Shown: positions 18,301-27,225, counted from the first letter of the stretch. The stretch: DNA of 33,867 nucleotides from Mnemiopsis leidyi (GCA_000226015.1 JH153187.1:76041-109907), one strand, 5' to 3'. Numbers and translations: made by a program. The notes: generated by a model not told the origin, from the letters alone.

Positions 18301-20944
18301 GCTTGCCTTGCTTTGTGTCAATGGGCAACCGACAATAACCACATCTTCAAACACAAGTTAGTGTCAATTTCTTTGTGTCGTGTTAGATTTAAAAAAACCA
18401 CATCTTCAAGTCTACAGAGAAAATCAACAAAACTACTAAGTTTGAAGAATGAGACTTAATAACTACTTGCTGCTTTCAGTTAGATTAAGTCCAAATCTCG
18501 TCAAATCAATATAATACGAAAACCCATTTTAACAAAATCGTAAAACACTGTTCAACAGGAAAGTACTAGAGCTGGGTTGTGGTGTGGGCTTGCTGGGATG
18601 TGTGATATCACACTTGTGTGATAAGATCACACTCACAGACTACCACAACTCTGTACTGAAAGCTGCACAGCACACACTTGATGTTAACAGTGTCTCTAAT
18701 GGTAATGTTTCTGTACTGGATTGGTCTAGAAGTTGTGTTGAAGATGACAATCTGGATATTGTAGTAGCTGCAGGTACTGTTTGAAGAATTACTTTTTCCA
18801 TGTTTTGGGTAAACGGACTGTACCGCGACACGGACTGTACCGCGACACTTGATTTTCCGCGACAGATGTTGTCAGGAAGCTTTGTCGCGGAACAGTCCGC
18901 TCAACAGACACTACCGCGACACGGACTAAACCGCGACAATATAATTTACATTGTCGCGGTACAGTCCGCTCAACAGACACTACCGCGACAGGGACTGAAC
19001 CGCGACAAGCCTAATTGATGTCGCTCAAAACCTGTCGCGGTACAGTCCGTGTCGCGGTACAGTCCGTGAATCCATGTTTTGTTATATTTCATAACGATAT
19101 TTCTGATGCGAACATTTCATTTAAAGCCAGAAACTCTACTATGTGAAAACTTTGTTTAGTGTCGCGGAACAGTTAGAACTCCCGTGAGTCGTGACATGCA
19201 AATTTGAGTAAATTTGAATATGAAGATACAATGAATATTCCACAATTTTCCTTTTCAGATGTTGTTTTTGATCCAACCATAGTTCCTGACCTCGTAAAGA
19301 CGATAAAGAACAAATTAAGGTATTTTTTAAGTTTGAACGCTTAAGCTGGAACTTGCAAGTCACTACTTGCTGCTTGATTTCGATCGAGACCACTGCAGTG
19401 CGGCAAAAACCTATTCCTGGCAATTTTACAATATACGACGCGGTTAGGCGAAATTCAGGTAGCGAGTCGATGTATTCGTGAAAATTGGAACCAAATTGGA
19501 ACCATTATCCATAGATTTATCCATAAAGTGGAACCAGCTATCCATTGTGTACTTTTTTGAGCCAAAACCACTTTTTATGATACCAGATGGGTAGAACAAG
19601 TCAAGACCTCTGNNNNNNNNNNCGGCCAATCGTCTCCAAACTTCGTAGGATTACTACTGCATCAATACCAAGCAAATGCGACCAATTTTGGCCCGATCCC
19701 AGCAAGTTTTGAAAACGTCATATTTTGTCACATATGTAACGTCACAGGTGTGACATTCGGCCGATTCGTCCCAAAGTCATTGTAGACCGAGGTCTTGACT
19801 AGTTCTACCCATCTGGGATCATAAAAAGTGGTTTTGGCTCAAAAAATTACCCATTGGATAGCTGGTGCCAATCCAACTTGTTGTGGATAGTTGGTGCCAT
19901 TCGAGAAATACATCTATAGGCAAGTAGCGCGCGGGTAGTTTATGTAAGTACAGATGGCAACTTTTCAGCAGCCAGTGTGGTAGTTTTAAACGTACGTACG
20001 CACGCTTGACCTTTTCTATACGCACCCGAATCCTTATTTAGAAAGAATGATCCCTGTCACTTGTGATGGAAATATTGGTAATGCTTATTCTTTAAAGCTC
20101 TAAATACTTAGCGCTCATCTCAACTTATTGCCTTCGCCAAAATAAATTATTCAATAATATAGCTGCGCACACTTTTGATCCAAACTATTTAAACTGCATT
20201 GGGGCCTCATTCATCTTGTTCATACCTTAGACTGTTTGATACTTTGGCCTACATGCCAACTAACTGAAGATTTCTTTCGTGAGCGGCAAAAATAATTCTT
20301 ATCATTGGAGCGTAATTGTAAATTTAAAAGTAGTGCAAAATGACCGCAATAACCGACTTTATAAACAAATTATGAAGGAACATATATGTTTTGGGACTTA
20401 CTTTCTGACACTTAATCAGTGAAAAATACTTTTCCCTGACATTGAGAGAATAGCTAATTAAAGAATAGCCTATTAAAGAAAGCCTTTTGAAGGAAGCCTA
20501 TTGCAAAGTTGGTTAGGTCATAGAGATTTAAGGATAGGCGCAAGATGACGGCAATGGCCAACTTTATGCTTATAAATCAATAGGCGCATAATTCAGCTTA
20601 TTTGAGAGAATATTCTTGAAACATGATTTGCCATAAGCTAGAACTACGAATGCCGCTTTTCTTCAATGAGCGGCAAAAGCGGGTGAGCCCCCGTCCCCCC
20701 ATCTTTTTTATTTATAAACCAAGAATCTTCCCACAGCTCTTCAAAAGATACAGACGGATCCAGGGTAGCCTATATCTGCTCAACTGTCCGAAACAAAGAC
20801 ACATACTCCACTTTCCTTAACGAGATCAGCGAACAAGGACTCACGAAAACTGAAATAGACTCATCAAAATTGAAATGCATTTATTTGTTTGGAACTGATA
20901 CGATAAAACTGATCAAACTACAACTTAAACCTCCGGTTAATTAA
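12396..20944 (+). CDS. EEF2KMT: eEF2 lysine methyltransferase (FAM86 family), seven exons
   Basis: Exons: 12396-12497, 12915-12995, 13203-13298, 18220-18356, 18559-18773, 19259-19319 and 20737-20944. All junctions are GT-AG and the phases close, giving 299 aa (human 330). The N-terminal FAM86 region shows KVFPWH and TVRHPMAMKFP. GTTGLRTW is at about residues 112-119. The seven-beta-strand Rossmann fold has SAM motif I VLELGCGVGLLG (141-152), acidic D166 in TLTDYH, LDW (192-194) and AADVVFDP. The last exon carries ICSTVRN, matching the family's FTVRN strand. In humans and yeast (Efm3) this enzyme methylates a lysine on elongation factor 2 in the cytosol. Intron 3 is 4.9 kb and hosts an antisense membrane-protein gene; introns 5 and 6 hold mobile elements. 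The exon 3 acceptor (gttaag) has a weak pyrimidine tract and is the least certain boundary. The reading frame and key motifs are intact despite the insertions. Confidence 0.9.
12641..12704. repeat. Perfect 32-bp tandem duplication in EEF2KMT intron 1
   Basis: Two identical adjacent 32-bp copies (12641-12672 and 12673-12704) beginning GCATTGAGGTC. Each copy contains the short inverted pair AGGTC/GACCT. Identity of the copies implies a recent duplication. Confidence 0.95.
13299..14609. other. EEF2KMT intron 3, left part; 34-bp direct duplication
   Basis: No conserved exon. A 34-bp sequence beginning TACTATCTGACG is present twice without change, at 13812-13845 and 13862-13895. Small open frames here (for example 13495-13725 and 13736-13951) lack family resemblance and are treated as chance. 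Confidence 0.6.
14610..14706. repeat. Inverted repeat, 15-bp arms
   Basis: CATTTAGAACGAAAA (14610-14624) has its exact reverse complement at 14692-14706. Direct copies of AATACGTGAA(G/A)TTTC flank both arms, at about 14591 and 14720. The structure may be a small MITE-like or fold-back relic. A 21-bp near-perfect tandem copy (14800-14820 and 14821-14841) lies just downstream. Confidence 0.7.
14995..16575 (-). CDS. Seven-helix membrane protein with signal peptide, unknown family
   Basis: An intact intronless 526-aa frame nested antisense in intron 3 of EEF2KMT. Residues 1-18 form a signal peptide (MRLFHILLTLTIVTLVPA). Hydrophobic segments lie at about 57-85, 126-150, 178-203, 316-347, 353-373, 390-415 and 451-475. 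An N-out, C-in topology fits: Cys32/Cys46 and the NVT glycosylation site at 47 precede helix 1, Cys428/Cys446 lie in the outer loop between helices 6 and 7, and a 110-residue acidic loop (204-315) would be cytosolic. The stretch VVQDGIQLFLQFFYVERY in helix 4 is the most distinctive motif. It loosely recalls the (E/Q)Dxx-Q motif of XK-related and other polytopic proteins, but I cannot assign it. There are no GPCR landmarks (no DRY, no NPxxY) and no innexin YYQW. An acceptor-like ctctcag lies 16 nt before the ATG. Function unknown. Confidence 0.8.
   Translation of the reverse strand: MRLFHILLTLTIVTLVPAKNKVNFGNDPPEKCPHMIQVGINKVTYCNVTQKWEARIARNLVLLFSWIPVIVNFAWMCFLSWATGFSYMTGRGRRKYQKFLKFIPNNTQLTYQDIGVFELQPIPRFRSFVFCVKWVWMPWFMVFNDLLHVGLDSYYYYKLEMGFHTVLDPRIFRTGAANDAMIVFSYIGLVKNALTALLVFGSISDMKNKCIDRLESDGDKDLNDDLPIVIINERLGRRVPGRDEFFGDSIYVLSDEERIRFGLVPEEHEGEFVRPPKDGPRPMNLKEIDRDPNIDMSLDAIRDRNRQLFISTSTKKAIFVYPTYCIVNLVVQDGIQLFLQFFYVERYIVIFDWMVMVKTTMGFFSGVVLFVYNIQYLPYQISQILSKKWDKIFYLLFYFTFSLKSAVNLIRLCCFVARNISQRAKLNCYTVSPDQKLVQTPFNRHCLGPEDRAVLFLIWLIMACGIAMCVIQYRVVSERIRTGLGYPEEEKNDDVQAGPVGEAIRGGRREGPILVIPDTSPRIITS
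16576..17462. other. EEF2KMT intron 3, right part; probable promoter of nested gene
   Basis: No coding exon seen on either strand. The segment next to 16576 should contain the promoter or leader of the antisense membrane-protein gene. A CRE-like TGACGTCA sits at about 16989-16996, some 415 bp upstream of that gene's start. Confidence 0.35.
17463..17708 (+). pseudogene. START-domain-like C-terminal fragment
   Basis: The plus-strand frame between stops at 17460 and 17706 encodes PVTAGLSMISGRL, then DGDTHMTCLLAW, then SIIPKYVNK. This follows the C-terminal pattern of START lipid-binding domains (an alternating strand, then DGxTxxTxxxxxDPxG, then xxPKWLVN). It lies inside EEF2KMT intron 3 and ends at a TGA. 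No acceptor can be placed that avoids the in-frame stop at 17460, and no partner exons were found nearby, so it is best read as an orphan last exon or a retro-fragment. The match is by eye and moderate. Confidence 0.35.
17709..18219. other. EEF2KMT intron 3, end
   Basis: No feature seen. It ends in a good acceptor (tgattgcag) at exon 4 of EEF2KMT. Confidence 0.5.
18797..19081. mobile_element. Non-autonomous MULE-like element with 11-bp target duplication
   Basis: A body of about 263 bp (18808-19070) is flanked by identical 11-bp direct repeats TCCATGTTTTG (18797-18807 and 19071-19081). Near-terminal inverted repeats of 35 bp are perfect (18813-18847 and 19033-19067), and each is itself two head-to-tail copies of a 17-bp unit CGGACTGTACCGCGACA. 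The interior repeats the same unit in both orientations, including two direct copies of a block of about 60 bp containing CAGTCCGCTCAACAGACACT. There is no coding capacity. A target duplication of 9-11 bp is typical of Mutator-like transposons, hence the provisional assignment. It sits in EEF2KMT intron 5. A lone half-unit is at about 19161. Confidence 0.8.
19469..19914. mobile_element. Fold-back / MITE-like element with long inverted arms
   Basis: The left arm (about 19469-19612) and right arm (about 19789-19914) are reverse complements with scattered differences. The best-matching core, about 57 bp around TTTTTTGAGCCAAAACCACT on the left, pairs with its near-exact complement at about 19793-19850. 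The middle has small palindromic TGTGAC/GTCACA pieces and no ORF. The left arm runs into the 10-N gap, so the element is incompletely assembled. It lies in EEF2KMT intron 6. Confidence 0.75.
19613..19622. other. Assembly gap (10 N)
   Basis: Ten Ns fall exactly at the inner end of the left arm of the inverted repeat. The true size of the missing sequence is unknown. Confidence 0.99.
19915..20736. other. Rest of EEF2KMT intron 6
   Basis: No exon seen. Two diverged direct copies of a segment of about 40 bp (GCAAAATGACCGCAATAACC near 20336 and GCAAGATGACGGCAATGGCC near 20540) lie 200 bp apart. The intron ends with the acceptor cttcccacag before exon 7. Confidence 0.5.
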
Positions 20945-21611
20945 TGTCAAGTATGATGATTTTACATTGATGTTATTACCATTATTTGCTTTTACTCGAC
21001 GGGATTTTATTTTATTAACCTCTCCAACTGACGAGGAGTGAGGACTATATTTGATACGAATTTCGAGCAGTGCAATATTTTGAATTGTAGTCATTTTTAC
21101 AGTGCTATTATGATTCAAACAAGTAACAAGTTTACAAGGAAAAGAAAAGCTTATGATTTCTTCTGAAAATGGCGTTAAGAAAATTAAAAACACAGAATCT
21201 ATGTACAAAAAATATCAAAGGTCAAACACATTACTTTAAATTTCATTTTTCTGATTGTAATACAAGATTGCACAAACGAATCTGTATTCCATTTATCCCT
21301 GTTATTTATCAATTTAACTCAGGATTATGCTTTACTAGAATCCAACATATTAATTTAAAAAAAGTACCGTATAGATTTATCACCATCTGATTTAATATCA
21401 GATTAGATTTCATGCAGCTTTAATTGCATAAAGAGAGTCTTAAAGTCCGTTTCAAAGCAACCACTTAGACGTCCACAATGAAATCTCATTTAAAAGTTTC
21501 TTGCACGTTAAATCATCATTTAATCTCGAAAATATAATCAATTATCACTACAATCCACGATAAACGTCCACGTCTGCCAGCTCGGTCCAGCCGATATGAA
21601 GAAGAGTAGAG
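20945..21611. other. Convergent 3' ends of EEF2KMT and STX8
   Basis: This is the 667 bp between two facing stop codons. A plus-strand ATTAAA at 21183-21188 may end EEF2KMT. On the minus strand an ATTAAA within gagattaaatgat near 21520 may end STX8. Open frames here are short and AT-rich, and none is supported. Confidence 0.4.
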
Positions 21612-24600
21612 CTAAGCGATCTTCCATATTATCACTCCAACTATCGCTACAAACAACACTATTATCACCGTCCAGTAGCCTGAAATTAGTATGTGTTTAA
21701 ATTTGTAAAACAATGAACAAAATACAAATATCCAAGATAACATGTAGTAGGTTTAAAGAGTTTATTATAATTTGTGCCGCACTCTGGATTTCGGTACGCT
21801 TTTATTTTACAATTTGATATTCGATTTTTGGGTAGTTGAATGGCATAGAATAAAACTAATGGTTTTCTAAAAACTCAAAATCATAAAAATATAATAAGTT
21901 AAATAGACAATCATGACCCTGCCAGCCAGTCAAAAGGTGAAACAAGTTATTCAGTTAATAAAGTTCAACATATCCTTTTGTCCTAACAATCATCTTTATC
22001 ATAAAAAACTGCCTGTTTAATTTGGGAACGAAAGACAAGCACAGTCTGATAGCTGCAACTGTCATCAATCCTCAATACAAACCTTATCTAAATCTCTTTT
22101 CAGAACTCTCAAATGGTCATTAATACCCCACTCATCATACAACACAGAAGTCTGGAGATGCTTCAACTCGTTAAAACTTGCTTCCCTCAAAGTGACATCC
22201 CTCAAAAAGTAGTCCCAACTGTCCTCACAATATATCCTAGTCTCCTGCACCCTAATCATGACTTTGTCAACTCTCAAGTAATGCCTCATGAGGATGAGAA
22301 CGAAGGTAGGCATTACACGACACTTGACGACAAGTTTACTGCTCCCGTTATCCGCCAACTCGTCCTCAAACATGACAAACTCAGTGTGGTAGAGAATCTT
22401 GTCTCTTCTCATCAGCTTTTCTTTGTCAGGCTCGTCCGTTGTAGCAGCGACAGATAATTTGTGAGAGGCCGTGTCTATAAGGGTACCTGAATATGCAGTG
22501 CTGAACGTCCAGTCGAAGGGTTTTGGAGTGTTCTTGATGTGCGAGCTGTCCTGGCGTTTTGCCAACCATTCCTCGGAGTAGGAAACTTTGATTAGATCGT
22601 GCTTGTCGTCTACTAGTTTGAGAGCATCCAATGTGTTGAAATGGATTTTACAGCCACTACTTGTGTGAACCAGAGTTAGAGTGTTCCTATCGAACGTCAT
22701 TTCGGGCAGGTCAGGAATCTTCAAGATGCGACTGTACAAACAGTGGTTACATTGCACATTTCCGTTACATTTACACTGACTACGTAAAATGTGAGATTGT
22801 GTTGTGGTGAGTGTCCAGTTCCCCAAATTCGTCTGGTTTTCTACAGCCGGTCGAATTGGGAGATCTTTTACCTTAGCTGCCATTCTATATAAAGTTATTG
22901 TGGAGTTGAGGAATTGTCATTCAGTCAGTATTCGTTACATACTATAAAATGTGTCCCCTATTTTTAAAAAAGCATAAAAATGGGCTGTTTGTTTGATAGG
23001 AACTGTTTAAAATGAATCTCTATTAGTTTGAACGGCTATCGCTGGGTTCCTTTCTAATATCATCAATCCAAATTTCGTTTTCTCCAGCCGGACTTTAATC
23101 GTATACTCTCAACCTGATTGATCAATTCCTTACAGTCAGTCACTGATAAATTGACCTTTTAAACATTTGAATTTGCGAATGCGTTATTTTCTTTTGTCCG
23201 GCTAACAATATCTGTAAAGCCAACTAACTTATACCAGCTAGCTTATACCAAACACGAGTGTCTAGTTTTTCTGAACAATTGTGTGTTTTTCTGAACCTGG
23301 ACACTGCTAACTTACCTGTACAAGCATATTTGGCTTGAGTACAAATTTACAACGACCAGTATGTATTGCGATTGGCCAGTCCAAATCCTGGAAACATAGT
23401 TTAAGTTTAAAGTTCAAGTCATATTAGTTCTGAAGAACAAAAAAAAAATGAGCAAAAACACGAGTGCCGTTAGCGTGTCCATATACTAAATATACGTACG
23501 TGCCGGCCCACTATAATTGCCTAAACCGCGCGAAAATGATCAAAATATTCTGATCGCGTTTGTACTAAATTTCAGTGAAACTTTCGTCAAATTAGCTAGC
23601 TCTATTGTCCAACATTATATCAGCGTTGTTTTGAGTCAAGATTCAAATCCCAGCAAAATCTTTATCAAACACGCCAAAATTGAATAAGATGTAAACAACA
23701 AATACGGAATACCACTCACATTACAGAGGTCGCTCAAGTTACAACAGATAAACCTGAAAACATAATCTGGTATCTCAGTGATTAATGATCTCTTGAACAC
23801 CCCTCTAAAAGATCCTCTAGTTAATATCAAATAATAAATATTCAAGCAAAACTGAAATACAGACGATAAACACATTATACAATGTACATCCCTTAAAAAC
23901 ACGTGACGAAACACCTTCGAAGCTGTGATCTTCATCCAGTCACGTGTTTCCTGTAATGAACCATGAGTCGCTTGCTCGTACTAAAAGTCATGTGACACTC
24001 GTCACATGACCACACCCTACTCTCGGGGTGATACTTCTGACAATGAGCAGACAACCTACTCTGGCTGGGATATGTTTTCTTGCAGTAGGAGCAGGTGAAA
24101 TCTTTTGTTGCGCGATGTGTTGACATGTGGAGTGTATGTCCCCATTTATCGGCCAGTACTTTGTTACACACGTTACATTTGAAAGCGTCCTTCTTGCGGT
24201 GCCTGAGCGTATGTTTTGTTAGCCAGCGAGGCGTGGGGGTGGAATAGTCACACCCGGGTTCCGTACAACGATATAACACGCTGTCTTCTGACTTGGAGTT
24301 CGAGTTGGGGGAGTTTTTAGGGTCGGAGGAGGTTTTGGAGTCTGGTTCTGGAGACTTGGTCTTATCCTTATCCACTGTGTTGTCAGTTTGAGAAGTTTCA
24401 CTACACTGAGAGTTAGAATTGTCCCCATTTTGAGCTGGAGCAGGAGTCCCGCGCTCAGCCCTGCTGTCGGCAGTACTGCTATCCAAACCTTGGAGATCGC
24501 TGAACATATCCCTGAACCAAGTCTCCACATCAACATCACTCCCGTAATCCGCTGTGTAGCACATCGCCGTTTTGTGGTCCTTCATCATGTGCTTCTCCAA

Positions 24601-27225
24601 GTTACTTTGCTCGAGGAACATGAAGACGCAGAGCGGACACTTGACGACGTTGGTGTGCTGCGACAAGTGTTCGCGTATGTTCTCCGGGGGGAGGTGTTCG
24701 TAACAGTCCTTGTACAGACACTTGAGGTACACGCAATGGGACTGTCTGTGTTTTTGTATGTCTGCGTTTGTGAGAAATGTCTCTCCGCACACTGAACACA
24801 TCAGAAGTAGCCGACATTTGCGCTGATGGACTTTGAGATTTTCCAGTCGACTGAAAGTGTTGTAACACAGCTCGCAGTAGAACTGTTTCGGGCCGTGTGT
24901 CCGGAGATGTCGCTTCATGTGTGCAGGATAGTAGAACGACTTGTTGCAATTCTTATAGATACACGTGAACCACTTCAAGTTGAGATGTGCTGTATCCATG
25001 TGGTAAGTAAGGAGCGCAGGTTTCGTGTAGGACTTGTTGCACCCCGCCGCATCGCACTCGTACAACTTGGTCAACCTCCGTCTCCGCCCCTTACACCGCA
25101 ACTGTGACAACTGTTCCAGATCTTCCTCATCGTTACCGAGCATAGTACTGCAGTCCTCTGTGTTAAAGTCGTAGTAGTCATTAGAGTCAGTGACAGATGG
25201 TAGAAGCGGGGAGTCAACGCACGGTATCTGCTCAACTTCGACGGGTGTAGTCACCTCGATGTAGCTTGAGCTGGTGGGAATATCTGACATCCTAGCCTAG
25301 GGAAATTAGGGGTGGTTAATATCGATATAGCTAGAGCTGGTGGGAATATCAGACATCCTAGCCTAGGGAAATTTGGGGTGGTTAATATCGATGTAGCTGG
25401 AGCTGGTGGGAATATCAGACATCCTAGCCTAGGGAAATTTGGGGTGGTTAATAAGTTAATATCGATGTAGCTGGAGCTGGTGGGAATATCAGACATCCTA
25501 GCCTAGGGAAATTTGTGGTGGTTAATATCGATGTAGCTGGAGCTGGCGGGAATATCAGACATCCTAGCCTATGGATATTTGAGGTTGTTAATATCGTCTA
25601 GTGATAATATTGTTACAAGTAACAAGGAGGCACTTCACTCCATCTTTCTTAGCTAAATGTTAGTTGTGTTTTAGTTCTCACCACAGACGTTTCCCTCTTT
25701 CGCCGACACATGGTTGATGGCCCGGACCTGTCTCTTCAATCTGTTTCCAGTCGAGTCTGTTTTTTCTGTTATCTCGTCTATCAGCTCTGAGGTGGGCTCG
25801 CTTTAAGACGGTTTTTGATTTTGACAAAATATTCAATTTCAATCTTATTTTATGAATGTGCGAAATATAAACAATGACAGCCCTATAAATCGCTTGACAA
25901 ATGTAAGGTTTGTTTATACCACGAGTTTCACGACCCGGAATTAACGAAATCTCATTTAGTCTAAACAAGATCACTTTAGTACAGACAAGAAAACTATATT
26001 TCATTGTATTTGTTCAAACCATTTTGTCCGTCAATCTCATCTCCGATAGCCAAGCCTATTTCTTTCTGTCTCTTTACGATATTTGATATCCTGGCTAACC
26101 CTTCGTCCTGGTCTGAAACGTTGCTGTATCAAAAGATGTCGATTCTCATATTTAAAATATTTATCAACGTCTGCCGTAATTATTATAAACGCCTGATCAT
26201 ATAATTCAAGATGGAGAAAACTAAAATGTCTCCGACTTCATACCAGCCATAGCTTGTTGTTGTTGCGATAAGAGTTCCCGGTTTGAATATCCTTGGGTAC
26301 GTTCGTTCTCTTCAGCTTCGTACCCCCTATTTGATCTAAGAAAATGGGTTTTCACGTATTTCTGGTTTTTGAAAGTATTTTCGCCCATGCAAATCGTAAA
26401 AATTACATCAGGGATTCAAATAAGTTAGCTTTTCAGCAATTAGTTTACAAATTAAGTTAAGTTACAAATCACAATTCCGGCGCATAGTTGAATAGTTTCG
26501 AGTTTAGGACAAACATTTTACTTTTCAAGGTACTCTGACCACGTCCCAAATCCGGGCGAACATCTTAATGTGTGATATTTTAGTTCTTTTCGTTATAGCC
26601 TGAGTCTAATCATTGAAGTTACTAATGTACATTTTTACATACTGCAGTGACGTATAACAATAAAAAACTCACATTCCGCCCCCAAATCTGGAGGATCCAC
26701 TAGCTCTTGTTTCTTCAAAAGCTTTGGCAATCTGAATCTTCCTGATCTTTGCCTCATTGAGCATGTTATTTCGTCTGTCATACTCCTTGGGAGACCTGCA
26801 TGTTGTAGGAATGTATGACGACATATCTTGTTTGTCTATGTCTCTATCAACCAAGAATTGAAACCATACATCTGAGTAAAATTTGCTCTGTAGCGTTAGA
26901 GTATGCTACTTACAGTTTTTTAGAAGCTTTATCACTTTGAAGTTCCCTTTGCAACGCATTCAAATCGTGGTTAAAGTTGTTTTGGGCTTGTCGTATCTTT
27001 GCTGAAACCTGAAAAAGGGAAAATAACATGAAAATAGCTGCGGTATTTAAGCCCGGAACAGTGAGACACTTCCTACCAGCAAATTGACACATCTACTCAA
27101 CATTTCAAACTTACTTTAAGTCCCTCTCCCCCAGAACCAGTAATCCTGTTTCTCTCCGCAATGAGCTCCATAATCGCATCTCCTGCCTGCTCTAATCCTC
27201 GATACTGTGACACCCAGTCAGCCAT
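21612..27225 (-). CDS. STX8: Syntaxin-8 (Qc-SNARE), seven exons
   Basis: Exons (minus): 27225-27115, 27008-26914, 26795-26673, 26326-26244, 26112-26020, 25786-25682 and 21679-21612. All are GT-AG with matching phases, giving 225 aa (human 236). The N-terminal Habc-like helices start MADWVSQYRG with ELIAERN and KEYDRRNNML, paralleling vertebrate STX8. QQQQAM leads into the SNARE motif (about 138-200), with RQKEIGLAIGDEI and a central-layer Gln167 in DGQNELIDEI. The last exon encodes the tail anchor, YWTVIIVLFVAIVGVIIWK (205-223). In animals STX8 pairs with STX7, VTI1B and VAMP8 in late-endosome fusion. The last intron is 4.0 kb, against about 106-240 bp for introns 1-5, and contains two complete same-strand genes (TIPRL and a C2H2 gene), so those nested genes separate the SNARE core from its membrane anchor. 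No short ORF search would find this gene, because every exon is under 125 bp. Confidence 0.93.
22065..22883 (-). CDS. TIPRL: TIP41-like protein, PP2A-family phosphatase regulator
   Basis: An intact intronless 272-aa frame, the same length as human TIPRL. Family blocks appear in order: GNWTLTTTQSHIL near the N-terminus, LPEMTFDRN, HFNTLDALK, PFDWTFSTAYSGTL, a TTDEPDKEKL segment, FEDELADNG, VKCRVMPTFVLILMRHYLRVD and TRIYCE. TIPRL/Tip41 binds catalytic subunits of PP2A, PP4 and PP6 and modulates TOR-linked and stress phosphatase signalling in cytosol. Divergence lies at the N-terminus, where a Cys-rich insert (CKCNGNVQCNHC, about 37-48) replaces the usual short linker. The gene lies wholly inside the last intron of STX8 on the same strand. 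An acceptor-like tatatag ends 1 nt before the ATG. Confidence 0.95.
   Translation of the reverse strand: MAAKVKDLPIRPAVENQTNLGNWTLTTTQSHILRSQCKCNGNVQCNHCLYSRILKIPDLPEMTFDRNTLTLVHTSSGCKIHFNTLDALKLVDDKHDLIKVSYSEEWLAKRQDSSHIKNTPKPFDWTFSTAYSGTLIDTASHKLSVAATTDEPDKEKLMRRDKILYHTEFVMFEDELADNGSSKLVVKCRVMPTFVLILMRHYLRVDKVMIRVQETRIYCEDSWDYFLRDVTLREASFNELKHLQTSVLYDEWGINDHLRVLKRDLDKVCIED
22884..23931. other. Interval between the two genes nested in STX8
   Basis: No supported exon. It should contain the TIPRL promoter and the zinc-finger gene's 3' UTR. A 99-codon frame at 23636-23935 overlaps the zinc-finger stop codon and has no family features, so it is treated as chance. Confidence 0.45.
23932..25290 (-). 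CDS. Ten-finger C2H2 zinc-finger protein, TFIIIA-like layout
   Basis: An intact intronless 452-aa frame inside the last STX8 intron. After an acidic N-terminus come six C2H2-type fingers at about residues 79-102, 110-132, 139-159 (C2HC, ending RKC), 165-185, 191-212 and 218-239. A Ser/Asp/Lys-rich linker of about 100 residues follows, then four more fingers at 342-364, 372-392, 400-421 and 429-448. The first two fingers have the four-residue Cys spacing and GCxKxY/NCxKSF pattern seen in TFIIIA and related proteins. TFIIIA itself has nine contiguous fingers, so orthology is not claimed. Linkers are mostly not TGEKP. It is likely a nuclear DNA- or RNA-binding protein. The start codon at 25290 is the last of five tandem copies of its own initiation region; translation from the upstream copies would end after a few codons. 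Confidence 0.85.
   Translation of the reverse strand: MSDIPTSSSYIEVTTPVEVEQIPCVDSPLLPSVTDSNDYYDFNTEDCSTMLGNDEEDLEQLSQLRCKGRRRRLTKLYECDAAGCNKSYTKPALLTYHMDTAHLNLKWFTCIYKNCNKSFYYPAHMKRHLRTHGPKQFYCELCYNTFSRLENLKVHQRKCRLLLMCSVCGETFLTNADIQKHRQSHCVYLKCLYKDCYEHLPPENIREHLSQHTNVVKCPLCVFMFLEQSNLEKHMMKDHKTAMCYTADYGSDVDVETWFRDMFSDLQGLDSSTADSRAERGTPAPAQNGDNSNSQCSETSQTDNTVDKDKTKSPEPDSKTSSDPKNSPNSNSKSEDSVLYRCTEPGCDYSTPTPRWLTKHTLRHRKKDAFKCNVCNKVLADKWGHTLHMSTHRATKDFTCSYCKKTYPSQSRLSAHCQKYHPESRVWSCDECHMTFSTSKRLMVHYRKHVTG
25259..25590 (-). repeat. Five-copy tandem repeat of the zinc-finger start-codon region
   Basis: Read on the minus strand, a 66-bp unit recurs with ATGs at 25562, 25496, 25422, 25356 and 25290 (steps 66, 74, 66, 66; the 74 has an 8-bp insertion). 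Each unit has a pyrimidine-rich acceptor-like CCCTAG (CATAG-like in the outermost copy), then the ATG, then codons for MSDIP(T/A)SSSYI. In the four upstream copies the frame stops after 16-19 codons, or runs off frame in the copy with the insertion. The innermost copy continues into the 452-aa protein. Confidence 0.95.

Noticed and set aside
23636..23935. 99-codon minus-strand frame after the zinc-finger gene
   Set aside because: It begins at an ATG overlapping the zinc-finger stop codon and has no recognisable features; likely its 3' UTR.
24219..25107. Several 90-135-codon frames on both strands within the zinc-finger gene
   Set aside because: Shadow frames of the conserved C2H2 coding sequence.
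25251..25496. 81-codon frame from an upstream ATG in the tandem array as a separate gene
   Set aside because: It exists because an 8-bp insertion shifts one repeat copy; the product is a readthrough of the repeat in the wrong frame.
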